From a virus, in the IMG/VR virus record IMGVR_UViG_3300029950_000054, positions 1 to 32,163 of that record: a DNA stretch of 32,163 bases. One strand, written 5' to 3'. How positions within the stretch are numbered: position 1 is the first letter of the stretch; the number at the start of each line of letters is the position of its first letter. The notes below the pieces were generated by a model. That model saw nothing but the letters and a program-made list of their open reading frames with translations, was not told the DNA's origin and searched no databases. Shown one piece after another: positions 22,817 through 29,857 of this stretch. A program made the translations under genes and the position numbers.

Positions 22817-23166
22817 CTCGGTTCCTCCCCGTCAGGGAGTTATGGATATGACAGGCCATGACCTGCGGAATAGATCAGCCCCGGCGGCACTCCCAGCTCA
22901 GAGCGAAGGGTGTGGCGGGGCCGAAAACAAGAAGGCCCCGATCAATGTCGAGGCCCTGAATAGGTGCGCGTGTCTTCCCACGCTGCCAGCCAAAGACCAT
23001 CACGGCGTCGACACCCAAGTGCATCGATCTCGCCGTTCCTGTCTCGCGCCACCCTGAAAGCGTGTTAGGTCATGGCGCGCGGGCTGCCGGTGTTTTTCCG
23101 TAGCGCTGCACTACCGGCTTATCGACGTCTAGGCCTTCCCGAGGGCTGTCCTGGCTACAGGTGAAA
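22817..23166. other. 350-nt stretch without a supported gene before the holin
   Basis: Both strands have only overlapping short frames with no good ribosome binding sites or known motifs. The minus strand has a terminator-like hairpin at 22921-22955. I see no tRNA, promoter or repeat I can defend. A 49-codon minus frame runs through the hairpin and is not believed. Confidence 0.5.
22921..22955 (-). terminator. Intrinsic terminator before the holin gene
   Basis: On the minus strand GGCCTCGA-CATTGA-TCGGGGCC is an 8-bp stem with one G-U pair, followed by TTCTTGTTTTC. It lies about 105 nt before the holin start, after the 54-codon gene. Confidence 0.65.
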
Positions 23167-23331
23167 CTACAGATTCTTTTTGTGGATCCGCCAACCCATG
23201 GCGACACCGGGATGCAAATACTCGCCGGTGCGTGGATGGCGCGAGAAGTCGGTCTCGCCAACTTGGCGTGCGACCGCCTCCCATGCCGTTCTGGCGCGCT
23301 CCAGCAGATTGCTTTTGGCTTTCAGCTTCAC
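23167..23331 (-). CDS. Small protein of unknown function, 54 residues, GTG start
   Basis: I chose the GTG at 23331 because GGAGG lies five bases upstream; the longer frame from an ATG at 23454 would read through a strong terminator. The product is basic and helical at first (KLKAKSNLLERARTAWEAVARQVGET), then FSRHPRTGEYLHPGVAMGWRIHKKNL. It follows the putative late promoter-terminator pair, so it would be the first late gene and expressed only with antitermination. I do not recognise the family, and small size limits confidence. Confidence 0.55.
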   Translation of the reverse strand: MKLKAKSNLLERARTAWEAVARQVGETDFSRHPRTGEYLHPGVAMGWRIHKKNL

Positions 23332-23361
23332 GCGCACCTCCAGAAGGTTGAATTCGAGGCA

Positions 23362-23390
23362 ATAAAAAACCCGGCGCGGTGGCCGGGTTT
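23362..23390 (-). terminator. Strong terminator after the late-regulator gene (tR'-like)
   Basis: On the minus strand AAACCCGGC-CACCGC-GCCGGGTTT is a perfect 9-bp stem followed by TTTATT. It lies just after the candidate late promoter at 23435-23464, as expected for a site where Q-type antitermination acts. Confidence 0.85.
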
Positions 23391-23434
23391 CGTTAGTCAC
23401 TCCTCGATACGCGCAGGAATGACAGGATGGGTGA

Positions 23435-23464
23435 ATAATGCGACATGGCGACATGACATTGCAA
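23435..23464 (-). promoter_or_regulatory. Candidate late promoter (pR'-like)
   Basis: On the minus strand TTGCAA (23464-23459) and CATTAT (23440-23435) are separated by 18 nt. RNA would start near 23428 and meet the terminator about 40-65 nt later. The match to consensus is moderate; the position after the Q-like gene is the main support. Confidence 0.45.
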
Positions 23465-23483
23465 GCCCTTTTGAGGGACTATT

Positions 23484-24164
23484 TCATGCCGCCTCGCTTT
23501 CCAGCACTCCGACTGCTTCAAGCATGTGTTGCGCCTCGACCAGAGCCTCGTTCACAAGCGACTCCAAGCCATCCTTGATGGCCTTGTTCCAGCGCTGGTA
23601 AGTGCGCTCTGTAAGTCCTTGGGAATCCCAGTTCGTCATGTCGTAGTTCGAATCGGCCAGGACGATCATCTCGCCGGGCTTGTCCTCTGCTACCGCGCGC
23701 GCATGCTTGTTGGCCCGGGCAACATCAGCGTCTGCTGCCGCGTTGCGCCAATCCCACTGCCCCTCCTCCTTGTTCTCACGGTGCTTCGGCGCCTTGATCT
23801 GGGTAACCGCTCGCTGAATGCCCCTCACCTGCTGCGGCACCGCCCAGACCAAGACGGACTGTTGCGTGAAGCGCTGCGGTGCTGGGGTCTTCACCACGGC
23901 GACCAGCCGGCCGATGGAATCGATTTTGCGGCCACGGTGGGTGCTGTACTTCGCCACCAGGGCGTTCCAGTGCCGCGGGGAAAGCTGGGCGTGCAAGAGC
24001 TTGTGAACGATGCAGTCAGCCAGCAGCGCGGCATCCTTCCCGGATATCTCGCCCTTGAGTTTGCTGGCCTGCACCCGGGGCTCGACGTTGCATCCGCCGG
24101 AACTGTTGATCGTCTCGGCGGCCAAGGCCCGGACAACTGCTGAAATCACGTTGTGGTAGTTCAT
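23484..24164 (-). CDS. Putative late gene regulator in the position of antiterminator Q
   Basis: This 226-residue protein starts MNYHNVISAVVRALAAETI at 24164, where its ATG overlaps a 27-codon frame as ATGA and AAAGGGG lies eight bases upstream. A longer frame to 24239 exists but has no ribosome site. The middle has LSPRHWNALVAKYSTHRGRK, and the C-terminal helix-rich end (GLTERTYQRWNKAIKDGLESLVNEALV) could bind DNA or RNA polymerase. I did not identify a firm family. Gene order (after ninG, before a promoter-terminator pair and the late genes) suggests a Q-like antiterminator. Confidence 0.6.
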   Translation of the reverse strand: MNYHNVISAVVRALAAETINSSGGCNVEPRVQASKLKGEISGKDAALLADCIVHKLLHAQLSPRHWNALVAKYSTHRGRKIDSIGRLVAVVKTPAPQRFTQQSVLVWAVPQQVRGIQRAVTQIKAPKHRENKEEGQWDWRNAAADADVARANKHARAVAEDKPGEMIVLADSNYDMTNWDSQGLTERTYQRWNKAIKDGLESLVNEALVEAQHMLEAVGVLESEAA

Positions 24165-24244
24165 GCTGCCTGCCCCTTTATCAGCTCTCTGGTCTTTGTC
24201 CGGTATTCGGCGGTGATGGCTTTCACTTCTACGCGGCATTGCAT
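24161..24244 (-). CDS. Possible 27-residue peptide between ninG and the late regulator
   Basis: A frame of 27 codons starting MQCRVEVKAITAEYRTKTRE overlaps the end of ninG by 16 nt and the next gene by ATGA. GGAGG lies ten bases before the ATG. It may be a real small protein or only serve to couple translation. Confidence 0.45.
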   Translation of the reverse strand: MQCRVEVKAITAEYRTKTRELIKGQAA

Positions 24245-24858
24245 TGGATTCGAGCCTCCAGGCGTTTCGCCTTCTTTGTGAACACCGCCTTAAGGCGCTT
24301 CAAGTACGGGATTTCATGGCGGACCAGATCCTGATTGCACTCCAGCCATTCCACCTTTTCGGCGCCGATCTTCTCGACCAGGCGAGGCCGGTAAACCATG
24401 ATGTTTCCGCTCAGGTGGGCATTGCACTGAGAGCAGGACTTGTTCATGTTCCAGAGGTTGAAGCGCAGATGTGCGGCGGCGCCAACGCTGCGGAAGTGAG
24501 AGCAATGCCATTGGCCGCCCCAGGTCGCCGGCTTGTCGCAACTGATGCAGCCAAGGTGCGCGTCACGCAGACGGACATAGCGGTTTATGACTGCCTGGGC
24601 CTCTTTGGCATGATCCGCCCTCGTCTTCAGTTTCTCTTTGCGCACCTTGATGTCGGCGCGGCCAATATCCGCCAAGGCCTTCTTGGCGCTCGCCTGGACC
24701 TTCTCCGACTTACCGTGAGCGATGGCGCACTCGATCTCACCGCACACCGCCTGCGAGCTTCTGGAGGGCGTGAACATCGCTCGGCACTCTGGGCAGCGTT
24801 TGCGGCGTGGGGCGCCAGATTTGAGTGGGGTCTTGCGTTGCAGTGGGGTGCGCTTCAT
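24229..24858 (-). CDS. ninG: NinG/Rap-like recombination protein
   Basis: This 209-residue protein has the features of NinG: a basic start (MKRTPLQRKTPLKSGAPRRK), a first zinc-binding cluster (CPECRAMF then CGEIEC), a long basic helix (KKALADIGRADIKVRKEKLKTRADHAKEAQAVINRYVRLRDA), and a second Cys/His cluster with CISCDKPA, WHCSHFRSVGAAAHLRF and CSQCNAHLSGN, in the place of an HNH-type nuclease. In lambda NinG (Rap) is a Holliday junction endonuclease that helps RecBCD-dependent recombination. It overlaps both neighbouring genes by short amounts. The nin region location agrees. Confidence 0.9.
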   Translation of the reverse strand: MKRTPLQRKTPLKSGAPRRKRCPECRAMFTPSRSSQAVCGEIECAIAHGKSEKVQASAKKALADIGRADIKVRKEKLKTRADHAKEAQAVINRYVRLRDAHLGCISCDKPATWGGQWHCSHFRSVGAAAHLRFNLWNMNKSCSQCNAHLSGNIMVYRPRLVEKIGAEKVEWLECNQDLVRHEIPYLKRLKAVFTKKAKRLEARIQCNAA

Positions 24859-25256
24859 GCGAGAAACTCCTCGGTGAATCGCTCTATGCCGGTGCGGCGC
24901 TGAAACTCATTGCGCTTCGACACGGCCAGCAGGTAGCACTGATCGCATGGCGAAGAACCAGCACGCTCACCACGCAGAGCAGATGCACGGCGAAGCACGT
25001 ATGACCCGCAGCGACACTTACAAACCCATCGCCCACTTTTGGCTGCGGCCAGGCCCATCACTTTCACGCGGCCTATCTGCTTGCCAGTGAAATCCACAAA
25101 ATCTGGGTTCATCCGGTAGTCGGCTGGAATCGGCCGGGTCTCAATTGGAAGCGATGAGTCAACCGTGGTTTCGCATGGGCGGTAATCGAAAGACTCGCCA
25201 CGCGCCATGACTCGTGCGGCGGTGGCGTTGATTGGCAGTTCATGACCTGCTTTCAT
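24855..25256 (-). CDS. Zinc-ribbon-like protein of unknown function
   Basis: This 133-residue protein has FTGKQIGRVKVMGLAAAKSGRWVCKCRCG, followed by YVLRRASALRG and SSPCDQCYLL, so two pairs of cysteines that could hold one zinc ion. This G-x-x-IGR...W-x-C-x-C-x-CG module occurs in phage small proteins and next to HNH or AP2 domains, probably to bind DNA. There is no nuclease motif. The N-terminal half up to DYRMNPDF is not recognised. The gene is linked to ninG and the gene before it by ATGA overlaps. Confidence 0.65.
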   Translation of the reverse strand: MKAGHELPINATAARVMARGESFDYRPCETTVDSSLPIETRPIPADYRMNPDFVDFTGKQIGRVKVMGLAAAKSGRWVCKCRCGSYVLRRASALRGERAGSSPCDQCYLLAVSKRNEFQRRTGIERFTEEFLA

Positions 25257-25534
25257 GCCGCCACCTCCCGCGACTTCTGCTGCTCTGGAGCGAAGTCTCC
25301 GCGCAGGGGCATCAATTCCGATGGACGATAAAGCCGATTATCCTCACCAGAGCCATCGGTGAGGCGGCACTGCCATGCACATTCTCGAATGCGAAAACGG
25401 CTACCCGTTTCTGCCTCGACTAGGACCGATCCAGCGGCATGGAACACATCAAGCTCTACCTGCGTCATCGGTGGCCATCCCATGCGATCGCGTAAGGTAA
25501 GCGCCAGGTCGCCCGGCTTGAAGTTATGGCTCAT
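25253..25534 (-). CDS. Small protein of unknown function, 93 residues
   Basis: The start at 25534 (MSHNFKPGDLALTL) is chosen over an upstream ATG at 25627 because it overlaps the preceding stop as ATGA. The protein has a compact beta pattern: GDLALTLRDRMGWPPMTQVELDVF, SVLVEAETGSRFRIRE and LYRPSELMPLRG. One or two Trp-containing turns suggest a small barrel. No family recognised; the nin-like context suggests an accessory early function. Confidence 0.65.
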   Translation of the reverse strand: MSHNFKPGDLALTLRDRMGWPPMTQVELDVFHAAGSVLVEAETGSRFRIRECAWQCRLTDGSGEDNRLYRPSELMPLRGDFAPEQQKSREVAA

Positions 25535-26046
25535 GCGGCCTCCTTGAATGCTTCGAACTCGGCCATTTCGGTCAGGCGTTCTTCCGTGAGCGTCGGCCAA
25601 TCGTGCAGCACCAGGTACGCGCAGCACTGGCGCCAGAAGTCTTGGAAGGTCTCCTCCCCCATCGAGTCGTAGGAAAGGCTTCGGGGGGTCTTGCGGGTGA
25701 GCTGGCCCAGGCCTGGGATGTCGAACGCCTCTTCGTCGCAGTACACGCCCGACTCCAGTTGCAGGGCCTTGATCGCGTCGTGGGACTGCTTACCGGAGAA
25801 CCGATCGATGTTCTGGCTCAGCACCCGGCCCAGGCCGTGGACCAAACCGTTGAATCGTGGGTTGCGCGGCTGCTTGAGGTCGGCGCGGATCTTCGTGTTG
25901 ATCCGAAAATCACGCTCACGCAGGATCGACCGGTCGGCATCGGAGGACGGCACGAACGCGGCCACCTCCTTGCCAGTGGCAGGATCGACGAGGCGTCGCA
26001 GCACGAGGTACACGGGCATTTGGCGGGGCTTGGCTGGCTTGGTCAT
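25531..26046 (-). CDS. DUF1367-like phage protein
   Basis: This 171-residue protein starts MTKPAKPRQMPVYLVLR at 26046, joined to the stop before it by ATGA. Its features fit DUF1367 of lambdoid nin regions: a positively charged FRINTKIRADLKQPRNPRFNGLVHGLGRVL, and a later SPK-type stretch KTPRSLSYDSMGEETFQDFWRQC. The family has no known enzyme activity but occurs with Nin genes and may help DNA recombination. The match is by motif memory, and the size is near usual. Confidence 0.7.
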   Translation of the reverse strand: MTKPAKPRQMPVYLVLRRLVDPATGKEVAAFVPSSDADRSILRERDFRINTKIRADLKQPRNPRFNGLVHGLGRVLSQNIDRFSGKQSHDAIKALQLESGVYCDEEAFDIPGLGQLTRKTPRSLSYDSMGEETFQDFWRQCCAYLVLHDWPTLTEERLTEMAEFEAFKEAA

Positions 26047-26660
26047 TGCGCGACCTCCGTGCAACTTGCAAATCGCGCCCGGAGTGCCGCAGCAATGCGC
26101 TGATCGGACTGAAGCGCTGAATACATTTCAGCTAGTTCTTGCTTCCTCCGCCTCCATGCATCGTGGGATTCCTGCTCATTGACGAAGTATCCAAGATGCT
26201 CTTGCTTCCCAGTGAATGGATTACGGCACTGGGGATTAAACATTCCACTGCTCTTCTGGAAGTGAGTTCCAGGCAGAAGCTTTGATCTTGAGGTTTCGAG
26301 GCCGACCAAAAATGAATTCAGTTTCGCCGAGATGAAAACGCAAAAGTCAGGCCCGTAAATCTTGTTTCCAGGCAGTAAAACATCTTTATCTAGATGCTTA
26401 CCCTGCCAGTCCTGAAGGACCATCCAAGCCCTGAAGTTTGAAAATGTCAGCCACTCCTCGGCCACCTCACACTTGGCATATGTTGGCTTTCTTACCTTGT
26501 ATTTTGGGCAGTAGCTGCGCTCAAGCATATTTGACCACGCCTGATAAAATGGGCAGCGCCAGTTTGTTTTCTGATGGCCGTCGACCACCTTGGTAGAGCG
26601 GGTGACATAATCAGCATCATTGATGCCGACTCCGAAAATCAGGGTTTTACGAGCACTCAT
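26043..26660 (-). CDS. Putative HNH/treble-clef type accessory protein, AT-rich
   Basis: This 205-residue protein begins MSARKTLIFGVGINDADYVT at 26660, supported by GGAGG eight bases upstream and a 14-nt overlap with the gene before it. It has CPFYQAWSNMLERSYCPKYK, EEWLTFSNFRAWM, HLDKDVLLPGNKIYGPDFCVFI and KLNSFLV. This pattern is common in phage proteins found as mobile single genes and often listed with HNH-type nucleases. Catalytic residues are not secure. The gene is clearly richer in A+T than both neighbours, which points to recent arrival. It could equally be a DNA-binding accessory protein. Confidence 0.55.
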   Translation of the reverse strand: MSARKTLIFGVGINDADYVTRSTKVVDGHQKTNWRCPFYQAWSNMLERSYCPKYKVRKPTYAKCEVAEEWLTFSNFRAWMVLQDWQGKHLDKDVLLPGNKIYGPDFCVFISAKLNSFLVGLETSRSKLLPGTHFQKSSGMFNPQCRNPFTGKQEHLGYFVNEQESHDAWRRRKQELAEMYSALQSDQRIAAALRARFASCTEVAQ

Positions 26661-27327
26661 TGCTTTCGCCTCCCTGGCCCAGGGCGGCGTCGATGGCTTC
26701 ATCCAGCGTGTCGAGGCAGTGTTCTGCGACTAGCGCTATTGCCTTGGTGTTCCCTGCGCGCCTCAGCCACCGATACCGCCCTGCATCCTTGCGCAGCGCC
26801 TCGTTCTCGGCAGAAAGACGTGCCAATTCAGCAGCTAATACCTGGACGTTTTTCTTGTCGTTGAGGTCGTGGCGCCAGGCCTTGTCGTACTCATCGTTAA
26901 GCCCCTCCACCTCAGCCTTCAGCTCAGCATTCACCTGCTCGTAGGCTTCGTAGCCGGTGCGTAGGCCGGCGTTCTCGGCACGGAGCTGGTCGCGCTGCCG
27001 CCTCCAGTGCTCGTCGATATACTTGCTTGCCGCCTCGTCCGCGTGCTTTACCCCGGCCTCAAACTGCTTACCGCCGCACGCGTTAAACCAGTATTTGACC
27101 GATGCAGACAGATCCTGCTCGCGCTGCTGTAGTCGCTCGTTCTCTGCGATCAGCGCCAGCACGGCGGCAGGGTTGGCGGCTGCGATGAACTGAGCATCAG
27201 TCAGCCAACTGCACCGAGCGACACGACGATCTTCAATCCCATCGCTGACCACCTCAAAGGCGTCCTGCACCCATGCACCTTCGGATGCAGCCTCGGCCAA
27301 TTCCTTCAATTTCTCGTAATTGCTCAT
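26647..27327 (-). CDS. Ead/Ea22-like coiled-coil protein
   Basis: This 226-residue protein starts MSNYEKLKELAEAASEGAWVQD, then DAQFIAAANPAAVLALIAENERLQQ, the opening shared by Ead/Ea22-like phage proteins. Residues about 90-185 are a long coiled coil with Leu/Ala heptads (RQRDQLRAENAGLRTGYEAYE, LAAELARLSAENEALRKD). The end, GRYRWLRRAGNTKAIALVAEHCLDTLDEAIDAA, is also typical of the family. Function is unknown; such genes are early and variable. Its start overlaps the 29-codon peptide gene. Confidence 0.85.
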   Translation of the reverse strand: MSNYEKLKELAEAASEGAWVQDAFEVVSDGIEDRRVARCSWLTDAQFIAAANPAAVLALIAENERLQQREQDLSASVKYWFNACGGKQFEAGVKHADEAASKYIDEHWRRQRDQLRAENAGLRTGYEAYEQVNAELKAEVEGLNDEYDKAWRHDLNDKKNVQVLAAELARLSAENEALRKDAGRYRWLRRAGNTKAIALVAEHCLDTLDEAIDAALGQGGESNECS

Positions 27328-27413
27328 GCCGTCACCGCCATTGTGATCAGGACGCAGAACACGCCAATGGAGAAACCCGCCAGGGTGCAGGCTGCTGTGA
27401 TTGGGAGGCTCAT
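27324..27413 (-). CDS. 29-residue hydrophobic peptide, probable membrane microprotein
   Basis: A frame of 29 codons (MSLPITAACTLAGFSIGVFC, then VLITMAVTA) is joined at both ends by ATGA overlaps, at 27410-27413 and 27324-27327. Almost the whole peptide is one hydrophobic segment with no charges, so it would insert in the inner membrane. It could be regulatory, toxic, or simply a coupling peptide. It is too short for most gene finders. The double coupling argues that it is real. Confidence 0.55.
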   Translation of the reverse strand: MSLPITAACTLAGFSIGVFCVLITMAVTA

Positions 27414-27682
27414 GGCTTCACCTTCAGGCCAGCGGCTTCGATTGCCTCGACAACATCGGGGGCGTAGTACATGTACCCTGGCTGTTCGGTCGGCAACTCA
27501 ATCACCAGCACCTCGCGAGAGGCCGTCCAAGCCAGCCAGCGATTTCTACAGGCGGCGTCGCGGTGATCGACAAAGCCAAAACGCCGGTGATGCCAGATAT
27601 TGAATTGGGTCAACTCTGTTTTCTCGCCCGTGAGGGGAGCCCAATGGGCCTCAGCCCAATCTTTAGTGGAATTTCCGCTCAT
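27410..27682 (-). CDS. Small protein of unknown function, 90 residues
   Basis: This 90-residue protein begins MSGNSTKDWAEAHWAPLTGEKT and has a Trp/His-rich first half with FNIWHHRRFGFVDHRDAACRN, then VLVIELPTEQPGYMYYAPD and a last helix EAIEAAGLKVKP. The clustered histidines and cysteine could bind metal. No family recognised. It is linked to both neighbours by ATGA overlaps in the nin-like operon. Confidence 0.7.
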   Translation of the reverse strand: MSGNSTKDWAEAHWAPLTGEKTELTQFNIWHHRRFGFVDHRDAACRNRWLAWTASREVLVIELPTEQPGYMYYAPDVVEAIEAAGLKVKP

Positions 27683-27867
27683 GCCCGCTCCTCCCCTGCT
27701 TCTGCGATCAATGCCATGCGCTCCAGGCGCTCTGCGGCCTGGCTGGCCAGATTCATACCGTCGGCCTCATCCACCACCGGCATGCACACGAAACGGATTC
27801 CGTGCTTGACCATGGTGTTCGCCATCTCAAGGGATTGGTGTAGCTGTGCTGGGGTTGCTCGTTTCAT
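27679..27867 (-). CDS. DUF1382-like small protein
   Basis: This 62-residue protein begins MKRATPAQLHQSLEMANTMV, then KHGIRFVCMPVVDEADGMNLA and LASQAAERLERMALIAEAGE, the pattern of DUF1382 in lambdoid early regions. The family has no known function. It overlaps the replication gene before it by ATGA and the gene after it in the same way, so it is translationally coupled on both sides. Confidence 0.8.
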   Translation of the reverse strand: MKRATPAQLHQSLEMANTMVKHGIRFVCMPVVDEADGMNLASQAAERLERMALIAEAGEERA

Positions 27868-28640
27868 GTCCGTTGCTCCAATTCCTGGACCTGCTTGATC
27901 AGCAATGCGCGGCGATCTGCCAATTCGTTGGCCGCTGCAATCCGCATTTCGGTTTTCCGTTCGGCGCTGGCCATTCGCATTTCCATCATTGAGTTCTTGA
28001 CCAGTTCCAACTTCTTGCGCAGCACAGGCGCTGGCTGAGTGACGTTGCCAGTCAGCAAGCCGGCAATGGCGCGACCGTCTTCGGTGATCGGCTCAACGCT
28101 CAGGTCAGCGAGGTACTTCTGGGCGTGTTCGCGAGGAATGCGCTTCAGCTCCATTGCCTTGGTTACCGCCTGGATTCTGCGGTTGGCGTCAAAGCCAACA
28201 GAGACGTGCCAGTTCACAGGCTTGGCATCCTCTCGGGATTGGCCGACAAACCGCTCATACGCGCTGATGAACGCCATCCTGGCCCCAATCTTGTCCCCGG
28301 CATCGAGCACAGGCTTTGCGGCAGCCAGGGCCAACTGGATTTCGTCGGTCAGGACAACGGTTTCGTATTCGTCGTTGGTGGTCATGGCGATGGCCCACGC
28401 TTCGTCCTTGCCTGGGCGGCCGTCGGCGGCCTGGACGCGCTGGAGGATCGCGGCCAGGGTCAATTTTCCAGTGACTTCGCGGCGACAGGCCCACAGTGCG
28501 TTGGCGATCACGTCCATAGGGTGTTCGGCCAGATCCTCGGCCATCAGCTTGGCGGCTGGAGCGCTCAGGGTTTGCCCAAGGGTTTCAGCAGTGGCGCAGA
28601 TGGCCATGCTCAGTTCAGCGGTTTCGGCGTAGGAAAGCAT
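27864..28640 (-). CDS. Replication partner protein (P-like position)
   Basis: This 258-residue protein starts at ATG 28640 (MLSYAETAELSMAICA), supported by AAGGAGG eight bases upstream; a GTG at 28649 would lie within the ribosome site. It is helical: ELSMAICATAETLGQTL, DVIANALWACRREVTGKLTLAAILQRVQAADGRPGKDEAW, and ends in a long charged coiled coil. The middle resembles a domain in phage proteins that follow O-like initiators, so it may load or recruit a helicase. That role is inferred from context. It overlaps the O-like gene by 26 nt. Confidence 0.65.
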   Translation of the reverse strand: MLSYAETAELSMAICATAETLGQTLSAPAAKLMAEDLAEHPMDVIANALWACRREVTGKLTLAAILQRVQAADGRPGKDEAWAIAMTTNDEYETVVLTDEIQLALAAAKPVLDAGDKIGARMAFISAYERFVGQSREDAKPVNWHVSVGFDANRRIQAVTKAMELKRIPREHAQKYLADLSVEPITEDGRAIAGLLTGNVTQPAPVLRKKLELVKNSMMEMRMASAERKTEMRIAAANELADRRALLIKQVQELEQRT

Positions 28641-29535
28641 TGGGCGCACCTCCTTCGAGAATGCTGCGGCTGGCTTCCTGGGCGGCGCTGATGTTGGCCT
28701 GGGTGTTCTCCATCTGGCGGGCGGTTACAGCATTGACCTGACGCCCGGTGAGCCACTGCGTGCGGATGCCCTCGGCGCGCGAGACCAGCAATCCGAACTC
28801 GTGCGAGGCGCGAATGAAGAACGAGTCGTTGATCGTCACGTAGAACGCGGCGACACCCGGAGCCTCTTCAGCCCCGAGACGCTGAACAAGTTGGGCAACC
28901 TGCCCATTGACCTTGGCGTTGCGCACCGGCTCCACTCCATAGCGCTCAAGGTAAGCGATGGTGTAGGCGTCCCAGGTGTTGGTGTTGGCAATCTGCGCGT
29001 CGGTCTTTTGCTTTTGCTTCGGCTTCAGAACCTTGATGTTCGTCGGCGCCGGAGCCTTGGCGACCGGCAAGGTTTTTGAATCCGGGTTCAGGACATCAGG
29101 AATCAGTGAATCAGGAATCAGAAGATCAGAATCAGAAGAGAGGGAATCAGCCCGAGTCGTACCGATAATTTCGGAACGAGTACCGAGAATATCGGAAGTG
29201 ATACAACCGTCTGAAATAGAAGGGATTTCTGAGTCCTTCTCGTTCTTGTGTGGGTTCTGGTGTTTGGTGAAGTTCACGACCTCGATGTAGGCCTTCCCGC
29301 TCGCCGTGTACCGAACGATGAAGCCTTTGTGCGCCAACCAGTGCAGCATCGCGTCAACGTCGGCTTCGCGGTAAGGGAAGATTTCGGCCTTGATGCGCAG
29401 AGGGCGATCCTCAAGACGGCCCTCTTTATCAGCCAGCAGCCATAGACCCTGGAACAGAAGGGTACATAGGGGGTGTCCAACGCCGAGTATCTCATTGGTG
29501 AACAGCGCGGGTTTTATGTTGCGTGCGCGGGCCAT
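28615..29535 (-). CDS. Replication initiation protein, O-like with winged-helix domain
   Basis: This 306-residue protein has an N-terminal DNA-binding domain (about 1-95) with FTNEILGVGHPLCTLLFQGLWLLADKEGRLEDRPLRIKAEIFPY and ADVDAMLHWLAHKGFIVRYT, then NFTKHQNPHKNEKDSEIP. A low-complexity region (about 110-150) is encoded by two sets of tandem repeats, probably the origin. The C-terminal part (WDAYTIAYLERYGVEP...) is helical and may bind the helicase loader. It follows the 106-codon gene as TAATG with AAGGAGG upstream. The overall plan matches lambda O, with initiator and origin in one gene. Confidence 0.85.
   Translation of the reverse strand: MARARNIKPALFTNEILGVGHPLCTLLFQGLWLLADKEGRLEDRPLRIKAEIFPYREADVDAMLHWLAHKGFIVRYTASGKAYIEVVNFTKHQNPHKNEKDSEIPSISDGCITSDILGTRSEIIGTTRADSLSSDSDLLIPDSLIPDVLNPDSKTLPVAKAPAPTNIKVLKPKQKQKTDAQIANTNTWDAYTIAYLERYGVEPVRNAKVNGQVAQLVQRLGAEEAPGVAAFYVTINDSFFIRASHEFGLLVSRAEGIRTQWLTGRQVNAVTARQMENTQANISAAQEASRSILEGGAPNAFLRRNR
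29095..29138. repeat. Iterons set 1: three tandem 15/15/14-bp repeats inside the O-like gene
   Basis: ATCAGGAATCAGTGA (29095-29109), ATCAGGAATCAGAAG (29110-29124) and ATCAGAATCAGAAG (29125-29138) are consecutive, with a further AATCAG at 29145-29150. They code for the DSLIPDS-like repeats. A lambda-like origin within the initiator gene is the likely meaning. Confidence 0.75.
29159..29200. repeat. Iterons set 2: two 21-bp repeats with palindromic cores
   Basis: Two consecutive 21-bp units (29159-29179 and 29180-29200) share 16 positions, and each contains CCGA-N5-TCGG. With set 1 they form a probable initiator-binding region; the A+T-rich stretch that follows could be the unwinding part. Confidence 0.7.
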
Positions 29536-29855
29536 TACGCGGCCTCCTTGGTCTTGGCAGGCCGGTATGCGTTGAGAGCCCGCAACGCGGTGTGGTGACG
29601 ACGCTGGGCGTTGTACTCGGTCTTCTTGGCAGCGCGAACACGCTGGAACTGCGCCTCGGTGAAATCCATCACAGGAAAGAAGGCGTCGTTGTAGGGGTCG
29701 AACTTCCCATCAGGTCGGCCATGGGCTCGGAAGTAGGTGTCGTACAGCGATCGCAATTCAGCCTTGAGGGCCTTTTTAGTAGTCTGCGCCTGGAACAGCT
29801 CAAGGGCTGTCAGGGCTGCGCGCTCGATCAGTTGCTGGTAGGTCATGGGCTTCAT
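29535..29855 (-). CDS. Conserved-looking small phage protein, unknown function
   Basis: This 106-residue protein begins MKPMTYQQLIERAALTALELFQAQ and is helical with many basic residues: KKALKAELRSLYDTYFRAHGRPDGKFDPYNDAFFPVMDFT, then QRVRAAKKTEYNAQRRHHTALRALNAYR. GGAG eight bases upstream supports the start. It lies between the KilA-N gene and the O-like gene, whose start shares one base with its stop. It might help replication, but nothing in the sequence proves this. Confidence 0.65.
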   Translation of the reverse strand: MKPMTYQQLIERAALTALELFQAQTTKKALKAELRSLYDTYFRAHGRPDGKFDPYNDAFFPVMDFTEAQFQRVRAAKKTEYNAQRRHHTALRALNAYRPAKTKEAA

Positions 29856-29857
29856 AG

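Noticed and set aside
22969-23052. tRNA-like appearance on the plus strand ending CGCGCCACC
   Set aside because: The T-loop does not fit (GTTCCTGTC lacks the conserved purine and A), and the arms do not pair consistently.
22788-23057. Plus-strand 89-codon frame and a 49-codon minus frame in the gap before the holin
   Set aside because: Neither has a good ribosome site or motif; the minus frame runs through a terminator hairpin.
23038-23085. Third copy of the 40-bp inverted repeat (CGCGCCA...TGGCGCG)
   Set aside because: Only 7 bp of arm match and the loop is about 21 nt, so it does not belong to the same element on this evidence.
23332-23454. Longer ATG start for the 54-codon gene
   Set aside because: The extra codons would run through a perfect 9-bp terminator, while a GTG with GGAGG lies after it.
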